This document shows, piece by piece, positions 11,177 through 21,483 of a stretch of 64,000 nucleotides of DNA. A model generated the notes under the pieces. That model had not been told where the DNA came from, ran no database searches, and was given only the letters and a program-made list of their open reading frames with translations. Source of the DNA: Saxidomus purpurata (Eukaryota; Mollusca; Bivalvia; Venerida; Veneridae); assembly GCA_022818135.1 (NCBI GenBank), contig JAFMSR010000012.1, positions 6,387,358 through 6,451,357 of the forward strand, given 5' to 3'. The position numbers and the translations under genes were made by a program. The first letter of the stretch is position 1, and every line of letters starts with the position of its first letter.

Positions 11177-12120
11177 GTTTTTGTCAAAGTTTGATCACTT
11201 ATACTTATTGATGGTATGACGATTTCACATACGTAATCTGTACATGTAGCGTAAATATGATCAATAATTGTCGACGAGCTTTTAGTTACTCTAGTTGGAG
11301 AATTTACAAGTTGATGGAGTCCGAAGTTATGAATGAATTTTGACCATTTCTTATTATTAAAGGAATGTAGTGGTATAAAGTTAATGTTGATATCTCCTAA
11401 AACAAACCAGTCACAATTTGACAATTCGGCTACTACTAACTGTTTTTCATAGGCATCTATCCATGACTGGCGACTATTAGGGGGACGGTATACATAATTT
11501 AATAAAATGGGTCGTTTCTGAAAAAAACTTAGTTGTAACCAAATAGATTCTATATCAGACGATTCCATATCAAAGCGTCGAGTATATGTTATATTGTTCT
11601 TTAAATATACTAAAACACCTCCACCACCTTTTACCAGTCTGTCTTTTCTTTCAATATTATAACCTTTCATAACAAGATTTTCATTAAGTATATTTTCATT
11701 TAAAAATGTTTCACCAAGTCCAATTATATCAACTGTGTTTGTTTCTTTCAAAATAATATTAAGTTCGTCCAATTTCGGTAATATGTGCTGAATATATAAA
11801 CTGGCAATATGAATACCTTTCTTGCTAAATTGAAATGATGACTTACTACAAGTGTTTAAATTGCTACCTCTATCTAAATCAGATATATAGTGGTCAACAG
11901 TGACACTATTTTGTTGCGTATCACATTTCTTTAGTTTGTTGGAACTATTTTGTTCTAATAACATATTAGCATCAATTGATTTTGAAATTACAATTCTTTC
12001 AGTACTGGTATTACATACGCATTGAATATAATTACATTGTTCACATAAAGCGTTAAGAATATTAAATTTGTTATTACGTATAAAATCTTCGGATGTAGCT
12101 TTATGCCTGTCATCATCTTC
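11167..12120 (-). pseudogene. LINE ORF2 N-terminus: apurinic-like endonuclease
   Basis: In the same frame as ORF1 and just after its TAG. A cysteine-rich lead-in (CEQCNYIQCVC) precedes the endonuclease: HIASLYIQHILPKLDE, GLGETFLNE, GGGGVLVYLK, NYVYRPPNS, FVLGDININ, and then SSSTIIDHIY and ISISDQ. These match the APE fold metal and catalytic motifs (GD-N; SDH, here SDQ). After SISISDQ the frame meets FDKNLFLND with the usual intervening segment missing, an internal deletion at about 11185-11195. Confidence 0.85.
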
Positions 12121-12620
12121 CTACCAAGTCCTGTTTCTTCTGCATTCGGTGGTTTTATGATTGTTCATTCCACAATTTCTACAACGATTCCAATTTTGAC
12201 CGTGATAATGTGATCTGTAATTTGGTTTCCTGTGCCGTTGAAATACAATGTTATCAAAGTCATTCACTACCGGAACACATTTGTTCACAGTTCCCAAAAG
12301 GCGTTTTGTTCCTGTAGTAGAGAGATGAATTCCGTCTCGTCCGAAGTATCGTCGGATGTGGCTGCCACTGCTGTCAGTAAAAGCATCATAAACATTAATA
12401 CATTGAAGGTTGTAGAGTTTTGCAATGTCAGTAATAATCTTATTATAACCTGTGACATCCGTGTCTTCTCGGGGAAAAACAGTACATAAAGAAATTGTAA
12501 AACGGTTTCCGATTGATTGGCCATGCCAGCATGTTCCCTCGATTCTTAGAATGACCGCTGTGTCCAATGCAAGTGTTGTGCAAGCTTCTCTTATTGCATT
12601 TTGAAAACCGCCTGCCGATT
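12121..12620 (-). pseudogene. LINE ORF1 fragment: SGNH/GDSL hydrolase C-terminus and zinc knuckle
   Basis: Open in one minus-strand frame from about 12620 to the TAG at 12123-12121. It shows the C-terminal block of an SGNH esterase (GRDGIHLSTTGTKRL, with Asp and His in the DxxH arrangement), then a basic stretch and a CCHC knuckle C-x2-C-x4-H-x4-C (CRNCGMNNHKTTEC). The N-terminal half, with the GDS serine, is missing. Esterase ORF1 proteins are known from CR1-like elements. In retrotransposition they are thought to bind RNA or membranes; here only a remnant is left. Confidence 0.8.
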
Positions 12621-12625
12621 AGTGC

Positions 12626-12859
12626 TTTGATTGGTTAGAAATAGTCTCACATGCAGCGGTCGTGTTAGTCAATATATGTCACTTAAGTAAATGTGATAAT
12701 TACCTTAGAATATGCGAAGACAGACTCACCATGACTACATTAGCACATGTTTGTGGAAGCACATACCTGTACATATATACATATACAACGTTGCTGTGAA
12801 ATATGAATATGTTTGTCTGATTGGGTTTACGTATATATAGATATATAATTCCCATCAAA
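12626..12859 (+). promoter_or_regulatory. Possible promoter region of candidate PNP exon A
   Basis: The interval between the LINE 5' end and the 12860 ATG. It holds a GATTGG (inverted CCAAT) at about 12631-12636, another GATTGGG at about 12820 and a TATATATAG run at 12832-12840. Speculative. Confidence 0.25.
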
Positions 12860-12888
12860 ATGTCGGTTGTATGCGACAAGGAAAGTTG
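12860..12888 (+). CDS. PNP: Candidate alternative first coding exon of PNP (A)
   Basis: A 29-nt mini-exon: ATG at 12860, nine codons plus two bases, then donor GTAAGT at 12889. It reads M-S-V-V-C-D-K-E-S-W once joined to PNP exon 2, after which YSYEDVE continues. Phase 2 matches exon 2 exactly. The peptide resembles candidate B at 14885 (pattern M-x-x-V-x-D-K-x-S), which would be unlikely by chance. An AT-rich TATATATAGATATATAA lies about 30 bp upstream. The decayed LINE ends only about 240 bp upstream. This is inference from sequence; no transcript was seen. Confidence 0.5.
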
Positions 12889-14884
12889 GTAAGTGTTTTT
12901 CTTGCAGTTCAGCCATATCCTCTTGAAAATAATACATTGGGCATGAAAAGAGAGTTAAAGCTTAAATTAAAGACAGTCTGTTATTATTGTTTCAATTTAT
13001 ATCTTTTTCATACTAAATAAGTTGATTTATTCTGGATCAATGCTTTTTTGGTGTAAAGTTATTAAAACATACCGTTATCAGTTAATCCATACTACTCATT
13101 ATATAATTACTTGTTTAAAAGATGCGAAAAAGCGTTATTTTAGAACATAATTTTACGGAAAATCTGTCATATTTAGTCTTGAAATGTGGGCAGTTTCCCA
13201 CCTTTGCGATGCAATCAACCGATTGCGATACCATTTAATTTGTATACGAGGAACCTACTTCTCTTATATAACGTATTTTAAGCTGAGATGCCGTTTTACA
13301 AATGATTGTTACTTTTTTGGACAGAACAATTCTTACACAGTTTCTTTATTCAATCACTTATTGTTTACAACCCGTATGATATTCCAATTTCAAATATAAC
13401 TCCTCTTCCCACAAAACAGCACTTGACAGAACGTTCATCTTTTCATGCGAAAGACTGAACACTATCGTCATCGTGGCATACATTGTATCTTGATTATTAT
13501 GATTAAGAGAAGCATGGATGGTGTCGAACCGAAAATTGCATATCCTAAACGTATTCTCTTCTTTATTGCTAAACGTGTCTCAGTTGGTGGTTTACCGTAA
13601 ATTTATTCAAAATAAATTCTCTGACTGCACATAGCATTTCATTCAACAGTCAAACGTAGTCACCAGCTGTTTGTTTGAAACAGTAGTCACGCTATTAACA
13701 GTCATTTCTAATGCTTGGATTTCGTCTGGTTTTGTCATACTTTAAGTATTTTGCCACCGTACAGCATTGAATTCTTTCACAAAAAGGTAAAAGAAAGTAC
13801 ATTGGGAGTTCAACGTAGAACAGTCGTAAATCGATCTTTATTTATTGTTAATATAACCTAAGATCGTTAAAAGTTACGTTGAACCCTCGGCGTTTTGGTC
13901 TACCTGTATGATCAAAGTGTTCAACAGTGAAGTCGAGCGTTAATGCACATTTGGTACATCTACTTTAGTCTAATTATAGTATGCGCCGCGCCAGACCAAT
14001 TTATTTTCGCAAATGCATTTTTTTCTTATATTGGAGTTCATATATTACTAATAAAATTTCCATAATCAGTAATGATGCCCCTAGTCCGAATGTTTCGCTA
14101 CACTATGTAATTTTACATGTGTGAGAAGTTTCGGGACAAAATTAGGTAAATTGTATACCCTATTTTTGACATTATTGCATATATTTGGTAACCGCGTTAA
14201 ACTTGTAGAATTTTAATGCGTGTTTTGTAATTCTACATTGCCTGCAATATTTTTTTGAACCAGGAACAAAAACAAATATACATACAATTGCAAACACACG
14301 TAATTTAATTATATCGGGTACTTTTAAATATGACCAGTAATTCTCAAGTGGGGTGGGACAAAAACACACAACGATATAACCTTTTAATCAACCAGTGGCA
14401 TATCTTCAAATTTTACACACTAGTCAGTTAACAGATGTAGATAATGAAAATATTAAGTGTCCATTACACCTCCAATACCTTAACTCAACATAAGTATAAT
14501 TATTGATTTACCAAGTTAAACTGCAGTCAGTACTGCTCTGCGATTGGACAAAATTATTTCAAACACTAAGTCATATAAAGGAAAATACAAACTATATTTA
14601 AATACCTTTTGTTATAATAACTTGTTTAAACTGTATTTAGGATTACGACAAGTTATTCAATACTTTCTTATAATGTAAAAGTTCACGAACTTTTTAAATA
14701 CTATCATTATAAGATCTAAACATGAAAGTCAATGGTACAATGCAAGTCACTCTTGCTCCAGATGGTTAATTGTACTGCTAAAACATGTTTTTAACATTGA
14801 TCGAAAAATATTATTTCATTGTTTAATATATGTATCTGGATCATAGGGAAATAATTACAACATTTATAGACAATATTCATCAAC
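12889..14884. other. Presumed PNP intron, no recognised exon
   Basis: AT-rich, no recognised repeats or coding similarity. An inverted CCAAT motif (CGATTGGAC) is at about 14542-14550, some 340 bp before candidate exon B. Confidence 0.4.
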
Positions 14885-14913
14885 ATGGCGGGTGTGTATG
14901 ACAAAGGAAGCAG
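14885..14913 (+). CDS. PNP: Candidate alternative first coding exon of PNP (B)
   Basis: A second 29-nt mini-exon: ATG at 14885 in the context CAACATGG, nine codons plus AG, then donor GTAAAG at 14914. Joined to exon 2 it gives M-A-G-V-Y-D-K-G-S-R followed by YSYEDVE. Length, phase and the M-x-x-V-x-D-K-x-S pattern match candidate A. The product would be 290 residues, nearer to human PNP (289) than the 296 residues predicted with exon 1 at 21437. The donor is weaker (+4 A but no T at +6). Unproven without RNA data. Confidence 0.5.
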
Positions 14914-15112
14914 GTAAAGTGCAATTTTGGTTGACATTTTGTTTACGTTGTTTTATGTTCTGTAATAACCATTTCGTTCAATATTACGTATGACACCACG
15001 CGTTATACGTGTATGCCACAGCGTGTTGATTAGTCTGTCACTGGGCGACATTATTCTGATATGAAGCAATGTTTTCAAGACTCGTGACAATAATTTCTGG
15101 GGAAACAACTTT

Positions 15113-16060
15113 ATTATCCATCGCCTTGGCGGAGGGGATATGATAATGGGCTCCATCCGTGCGTCCGTCCGTTCGTCACACTTTTGTCCGGAACATTACT
15201 ATGAAAGTATTCAAGGGAATTTATTTAAACTTTACACACAGACAGAACACAGTGGGAGGAAGTGCAGTGCCCAAACCATAACTCTACCTTGCCTAATTTC
15301 TTTTAATTACCCCCCTCGATCCATTTTTAATTGTTACATTTTCTTGTCCGAAGCATAACTCCAATTACTTGAAACTTAATACAGTGACAGAGCACAATGA
15401 GAGGAAGTGCAGTGCCTTAAAACCATAACTCCACTTTGCCAATTTGTTCTAATTATTCCCCTTTGTTTTTCTTGTTGGGAGCATAACTCCAAAAGTAATG
15501 AAACGTAATACAGAGATAGAGCACAATGACCATAACTCTACCTTGCCTAATTTTTTAATTAACCCCCTTTGTTACATTTTCTTGATTTTTCTAGTCCGGA
15601 GCATAGATCCAAAAGTACTGAAGGGAACTTGATACAGTGAAAAGGGAAGTGCAATGCCCAAGAACGACAACTCTGTCCTAAATTTTGATTATCCCCCTTT
15701 GTTACATTTTCTTGATTTTCGTTGTCCGAAGCATAACTCCAAAACTACTGAAGGGAATTACTTGAAACTTTATACAGTGAGCACAATGATGGAAAGTGCA
15801 GTACCCAAAATTCTTTATTGTATCTTGTCTATTTCTTTTAATTATCCCCCTTTTTTATATTTTCTTGTCTTGAGCATAATTCGAAAAGTACTGAAGGAAA
15901 TTTCTTCAAATTGCAAAAAAATGAGAGAGAACGCTCAGGGGAAGTGCAGTGTCCAAGAACAATAACTCTTTGTTGTTTCTTTTAATTGTCTCCCTTTATT
16001 GATTTATCTTGTACATAGCATAATCTTATCTGTAGTATAACTCCAAAAATACTGAATAAC
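15113..16060 (+). mobile_element. Pearl-like repeat array (ATCCCC-family), 3'-truncated
   Basis: Starts TATTATCCATCGCCTTGGCG, followed by a CGTCCGTCCGTTCGTC leader. Then come five or six degraded tandem units containing GGAGCATAACTCCAAAAGTA and GGAAGTGCAGTGCCCAA. The units match the array at 38041-39233. The closing inverted end was not found. Confidence 0.75.
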
Positions 16061-16604
16061 TTGAAGGAAAAAAAAACGTTTCTATTCAAATTCATTTAGA
16101 TGAAAGGTTCCTCTGACTGATCAACACTTTCAACTTCACTGAGCAGAAGCACTTCAAAAAATTCAAGTGAGGGGTTTTGCCTGCCTGCCATTTTATTTTG
16201 CCTTAGTCAGGCTCGCTTTCTCATTTAAAAGTAGGCGACCAGAGAAAAGTAAGTTACATGCATTTTGTTACAGGACCATTGCAAACCAAATAGAAAACGA
16301 AAATTTCACACAGGGCCTACATTTCTTTGATTTCATTCGCGGCACTGAGTAAAGTTTTCTGGTTAAATTTTGCTCTAAGAAATGGCATTTACGGGTCTCC
16401 GTATTGTCTTCCCTACGCAGTGAATCTACAGAACAACTTTTCGTATACAAATTCTTATAATATAAAAAAAATATTTGTTTTCTGTATAAGTGCTCTTGCA
16501 TTATCAAGATGCACTCTTATACAAAGAAATTTGACTTCCGGACGACCAGCCTAACAAGTAGGATATATTGTTATGCTCATTGTATGAGTATCTGGTTTCC
16601 CTAC
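16061..16604. other. No recognised gene
   Basis: Short overlapping open frames on both strands (16167-16554) with no domain. Nothing else seen. Confidence 0.4.
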
Positions 16605-17117
16605 GAGCAGCCACTACCATTAGATAATGTAGGTTAACGCAGCGTTTTGCTATGTTATAACATCTGCGAAACCCGAGGGATGGTTGGTGCCCGAGCCTGT
16701 TAGGGCGAGGGCACCAACATATCCCGGGGTTTCTCAGGTGTTATTACAAGAAAAACGTGCGTTAACGTTCTAGCATAAATAACATAAAAATATCATCAAA
16801 ATAAAAATGAAACGCTCTTACTGGTACGACGTTCAATAATGTGCGGGACAACGTCCGTGTTGTTTACGTCAGATTTATGACGTCACCAGTGGTTTTTAAG
16901 CCCGGCACTGTTGACGCCGTACATGATGTAAGACTTGGGAGACAGGTCCATTGTTTACAACGGCCCTGTACTGCGCATAAATGAAAACGGGTTATAACAG
17001 CGCGTGAATCTCCCCGTTAACACACGTTTTTCTCCTGTTAAAACACCGGCAAAATGGGCAAAAACAGCACATTTTATGCTAGAATATATATTAATGAGCA
17101 GCAGCCACTACCATTAG
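16605..17117. mobile_element. Hairpin-bearing insertion flanked by an 18-bp direct repeat
   Basis: AGCAGCCACTACCATTAG occurs at 16606-16623 and 17100-17117. Between them, GTTAACGCAGCGTTTTGC... (16633-16692) and its imperfect complement (16709-16766) form a hairpin centred on GGTGCCCGAGCCTGTTAGGG. A third partial copy (GTTAACACACGTTTTTCTCC) is at 17018. The direct repeats could be a long target-site duplication or an older tandem repeat. Confidence 0.6.
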
Positions 17118-17887
17118 CTTTCATTTATCAATGAGCAGCAATAATTGACATAATGGCCTAATATCCTAATTATTTTGCCGTTGCAGTGTGGCCCCTGTCA
17201 TAGATCTTACATTTTATAAGAAGGCGGACCGTTCAACTCTAAAAATGTCCACCTGTAAATCGGTTTGCATTTGAAGAGGAAATAGTGAGTCTACTGGTTG
17301 GGCTCATAAGATTGTGCATACTTGTCATTGGGTCATGGAAATGGAGTGGCATTTGCTTGAAAAGTAGTAAATATGCGCAGCATGATCACTTACCGTCGTA
17401 ATACAATTTAATTGCATTTAAATGATTTGAGTAGGCTAGTTTTCAAGTTTTGTGAACATCTGTAGGATACACAGACAAATGTATCCTAGGTAACATAGGT
17501 CGGGGTTACAGCAGCTAAACCGAAAAAAAATAGTAGTGTGTAACCTTATTGTGCCGCACAGTAAACCATTTTGTAAATACGAAAATATTTTCATAATTTA
17601 ATCATGACTACTTCAGAAGTTAACGTCTTTTGTAGACAAATGAGTGGAGTAATCGCCTACCCTGGGTATACATTTATTGTAAAAATAGTTATATTTAACA
17701 AGATTTATCGTGTTAACAGAAAGAATGTAGTTAAATGCATGTATGTCGCGAAAACAAATGACAGTCACGTCGAGCATATGGAATGTGTCTCGAGAGTGAT
17801 TTATACAGGTTGTGAGAGCTTGTTTCGCGATATCGACAGTAAATAATTTACATGTACTAGCCAAACTTTTTTTCATGTTGCAATTTG
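17118..17887. other. Repeat fragment then unassigned sequence
   Basis: 17150-17290 resembles the flanks of the 57949 element (GACCCCTTTCACAG-type, AAGGCGGAC, GTCTACTGGTTGGG). The remainder has only short open frames (17604-17846) without similarity. Confidence 0.45.
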
Positions 17888-18900
17888 ACACACATACCGC
17901 CATCGCCCTTACAGACACACACATAACCCTTGCCCTTACAGACATACATACTACTATTGCCCTTACAGACACACATGCCACCATTGTCCTCACAGACACA
18001 CATACCACCATTGCCCTTACAAACACATATATCATCCTTGCCCTTACAGACACACATACCATCAATTGCCCTTACAGACACATATACCACAACTGCCCTT
18101 ACAGAAATACATACCAACATTGCCCTTACAGACACACATACCACCATTGCCCTTACAGACACACATACCACCATTGCCCTTACAGACACGCATACCACCA
18201 TTGCCCTTACAGACACCCATACCACCATTGCCCTTACAGACACATATACCACAATTGCCCTTACAGACACACATACCACCATTGCCCTTACAGGCACACA
18301 TACCACCATGGCCCTTACATACACACAGCTCACCATTGCCCTTATAGACACACATACCACCATTGCCCTTGCATACACACAGCTTACCATTGCCCTTACA
18401 AACACACACCACAATGGCCCTTACAGACATACATGCCACCATTGCCCTTACAAAGATACAGCTCACCATTGCCCTTACAAACATACATACAACCATTGCC
18501 CTTACAGACATACCACCATTGCATTTATGCCTTTACATACACACAGCTCACAATTGCCTGTACGGACACACATACCACCATTGCATTAATGCCTTTACAT
18601 ACACACAGCTTACAATTGCCTGTACAGACACACATACAACCATTGCATTAATGCCTTTACATACACACATCTCACAATTGCCTGTACAGACACATACACC
18701 ACCATTGCATTAATGCCTTTACATACACACAGCTCACAATTGCCTGTACATACACACATACTACCATTGCCCTTACATACACACAGCTCACCATGAATGA
18801 ACCTTTTAGATTATAGATGTATTTCTATTGTCATTATAGAAAGATCCCCATTGCCCTTAAAGACATATATATCCCTATTGCATATACCTTACAGACAGTA
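17888..18900. repeat. 27-bp minisatellite
   Basis: Unit ACCATTGCCCTTACAGACAC plus ACATACC. It is regular to about 18370, then shows variants (TACACACAGCTCACCATTGC; ATTAATGCCTTTACATAC). As 27 is divisible by 3 and stops are rare in the unit, long open frames appear in several frames of both strands. None is supported as a gene. Confidence 0.93.
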
Positions 18901-18904
18901 TATG

Positions 18905-19372
18905 TAAATGTATAGGGGACTGGACAACATGGCTGCCAGAGCTAAAAATAGAGAAATCTTTGAAAATCTTCTCCAAAGTCACAAGGCCAAGAGCTTAGAT
19001 ATTTGGAAGACAGCATCCTCTAATGGTCATCTACAAAGTGTGTTCAAATCATGCTCTTGGGGTCAAAATTGGCTCCTGGTTGTCACTAGTTTGCATAGAG
19101 TTAAACAAGGCAATCTTCAAAGATCTTCTAGTCGTAAATTGCTTGTTTTATTCAAAATAACTTCTGAAATCCAAGTTAAATGTCACTGTTCTGAAAAAAG
19201 AATCACATTAAAAAACAGTTTACTTGTTAAAACTTTGATACATATATTTTGAACAAGCTTAAGCACATGGCAATGAGTGGGTTCATATTTGGACTTTTTG
19301 ACCTTGGTGTGAAGGGCAGTGTTACTCAGGTGAGCAACATAGGGCCATCATGGTCTTCTGATAGTGGACATC
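18905..19372 (+). mobile_element. 5'-truncated pearl-like element (AGCTCACC family)
   Basis: CTTCTCCAAAGTCACAAGGC and AAGAGCTTAGATATTTGG match the core units at 31.2-35.2 kb. It ends CAGGTGAGCAACATAGGGCC, the family's 3' end. Open frames within are by-products. Confidence 0.75.
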
Positions 19373-21436
19373 ATACTTACTTTCCTTGTCAAATATTGAT
19401 AATCCTCTTGTTTCGTAAGGTTTTAATCTTAGAGATGACTTGGAATCAGTTACTTCTAACAAGCTCTCAAAGTATTTACTGTGTCAAAACATCTTACATT
19501 GTAGTTGACCAGATATATACAAACTTTAAGTACTGAGTTTGGCAGAAAATGCAAACTTTGTGTTTGTAGTTAGGGTAGCCACTCTTGTTTGTGCGAGACT
19601 CTAGGAACATAGATACCAGAGTAGTGTTTTGTTTATTCATCTATATACACCGCATCTTACACACTATTTTTTGTAATTCCTAAAGTGAATTGCTAATATA
19701 TAACATTTGTGTATAGTTAGTTCCCTATAAAAGATCATATATCTTTACCAAATACATGTTTTGAGAGATAAGAGGTCAAACACCATATAAATAGATCGAA
19801 TTTTAGAGTTCTCTAGCTTGAGGTACAAAGTTTAACCTACCAGCAAATTGCAGTTATTCATTACATTGTAAAGAATGTAAACAAATAATTTGTGATGTAA
19901 ATGGCTGATAGTGCAGCTTCATGTGTTTATTATGATTTAATCTAATAAAACAATTATGATCTTATCTTATAGCCTATTTTGAATATTTGCAAACTCAGTG
20001 AACTATAGACCTGTATATTGTAACATTGATAAACTTCTCAGATCCCATGACCGGATTACGTTTTAATTGTCGCCCAGCGAGCTTTGATGCTTTGCATCAA
20101 TGGTTTTCTTGTAGTATAATTGACCTTGGTAAAGATCAAGTAACACAATTTTTGAAGGTGTGTTGCCTTGAAAGTGTAAGGAAAAGTTTCATTGGCTAAA
20201 TCTGAAGGTGTGTTGCTATCACTTATGTCAACAAATTTCATTGGTCCAAGATTTGTTTACAGTGTAAATTGTATGCATTGATTTTCCTTCTATTATAGCG
20301 GGGAGAAGTACATAGTGATGCAAGACTTACTAGTGAAACCACACAGTGAAGTTACAGTTGAGTTATTATAAGGTTAAAGTGTGGAATCGGCTGTGTTGTT
20401 TGAAGTATTTGTGTGTTAGTAAGGAGAAGGGATGGAAATTTACTTGTGGTTTAACACATTCAAAGCTTGTCAGCTTCATTGTATTAATTTTGTAGATAAT
20501 ATGCCAGCAGTTTGTGAAACTCAGTTATAACCATTTATTATACTGGATAGGAAGCTTTCAACTACTTATTTTGGCAGGAAATGATGAAATGCCATGATTT
20601 TAAAATGCATTAATATAACAAGTGTTAGTAATACAGGATTTCCTTGTATTTAAATATTTAGTTTGGGATCTGACCTTTTATATATACTAGATATATATAG
20701 TATATACATAAGTTTGCTTGTTTTGTTTCAATGACAAAGTTGGTTATCTATATAGCCAATATTCTGATATAAACTGTGATAATGTTATACAAATTATATT
20801 AAGCTGAAGTTTTAAATAAGATGGCATGTTTATAATATATGATATATAGGTAAATATGGATAGACAGTACTGCTACGTTATAATGTATTCGCGGAATAAC
20901 AGTTCTCACTGAATAATTCATTATCTAAAATCCCTATTAAAAATTTCACAATGGAAAGCCTTGCCCCACAGTGATACTAGTTCTGAGTCAAATGCCAGGG
21001 GTTAGATCAAACAATGCATCTTTCGTCATCCTCTGGTATTTATATTGTTAAACATACAATGTATTAAATATGTCATGTTAGCTACAATAAACCGGTCTGG
21101 TTTCTGTCAGTAGACCTATACAATATTATGTAACTTGTTATCAAGTTATTTGTTTCATTCTCATTATTTAATAAATGAAAGTGATATTCCAGTGTGTGTT
21201 GTAGTGAAATTGATGCATATTTGTGCTTCTTTTTGTTAGCTATTTTAGTTTGCTGTTACTGAATGCTTGTATAATTTCAGAATACTAGGGCTATATAGAA
21301 ACTCTACAAAAAGTAAATATTTAAACAAATTGACTCAATCAACACAGCCAAAACTAAATATATAAAGGTAATCAAATCTTAAAACAGACAAAAGTGTTCA
21401 AAGAAGTTTATAATTGTTAAAGTAAAAAGGGACAAA
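19373..21436. other. Sequence upstream of PNP exon at 21437
   Basis: AT-rich. No repeat family recognised and no coding similarity. A possible 5' UTR exon could start after TTTCAG at about 21281. TATATA runs lie at 20685-20705. Confidence 0.35.
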
Positions 21437-21483
21437 ATGCCAGCTATAGTTAATGGAGAAAATGGAATGAACAACGGCAGCAA
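21437..21483 (+). CDS. PNP: PNP coding exon 1 (longest N-terminus)
   Basis: ATG at 21437 opens 15 codons plus AA, ending at a strong GTAAGT donor at 21484. The 47 nt leave phase 2, which exon 2 completes with G (AA|G, Lys16). The encoded start, rich in Asn and Gly, is not conserved in human PNP, as expected for this family. A pyrimidine-poor TTTCAG at about 21276-21281 could be the acceptor of a 5' UTR exon running into this one. I chose this start because the donor is strong, the phase fits and it is the closest such exon upstream of exon 2. Two other exons upstream fit equally well in phase. Confidence 0.7.

Larger units (their letters stand above)
8881..12625 (-). mobile_element. Decayed CR1/L2-type non-LTR retrotransposon (LINE)
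   Basis: A minus-strand element. Its 5' end is truncated near 12625. It ends with AATAAA and a TTA-rich microsatellite tail at 8881-8925. ORF1 remnant, APE endonuclease and reverse transcriptase follow in the normal order. The reading frame is broken by one in-frame stop in RT, one frameshift and two internal deletions, so it is dead. A CR1/L2-like clade is suggested by the SGNH-plus-zinc-knuckle ORF1; only a tree would fix the clade. Confidence 0.9.

Noticed and set aside
10959..11219. 86-codon + strand frame
   Set aside because: Complement of the LINE ORF2 linker, which is the real coding sense.
17812..18651. 279-codon and overlapping open frames on both strands
   Set aside because: Produced by the 27-bp minisatellite; no domain, no start context, several frames open at once.
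18938..19252. ATGGCTGCCAGAGC start as a further PNP first exon
   Set aside because: Lies inside a truncated pearl-like element and has no donor in phase 2 close by.
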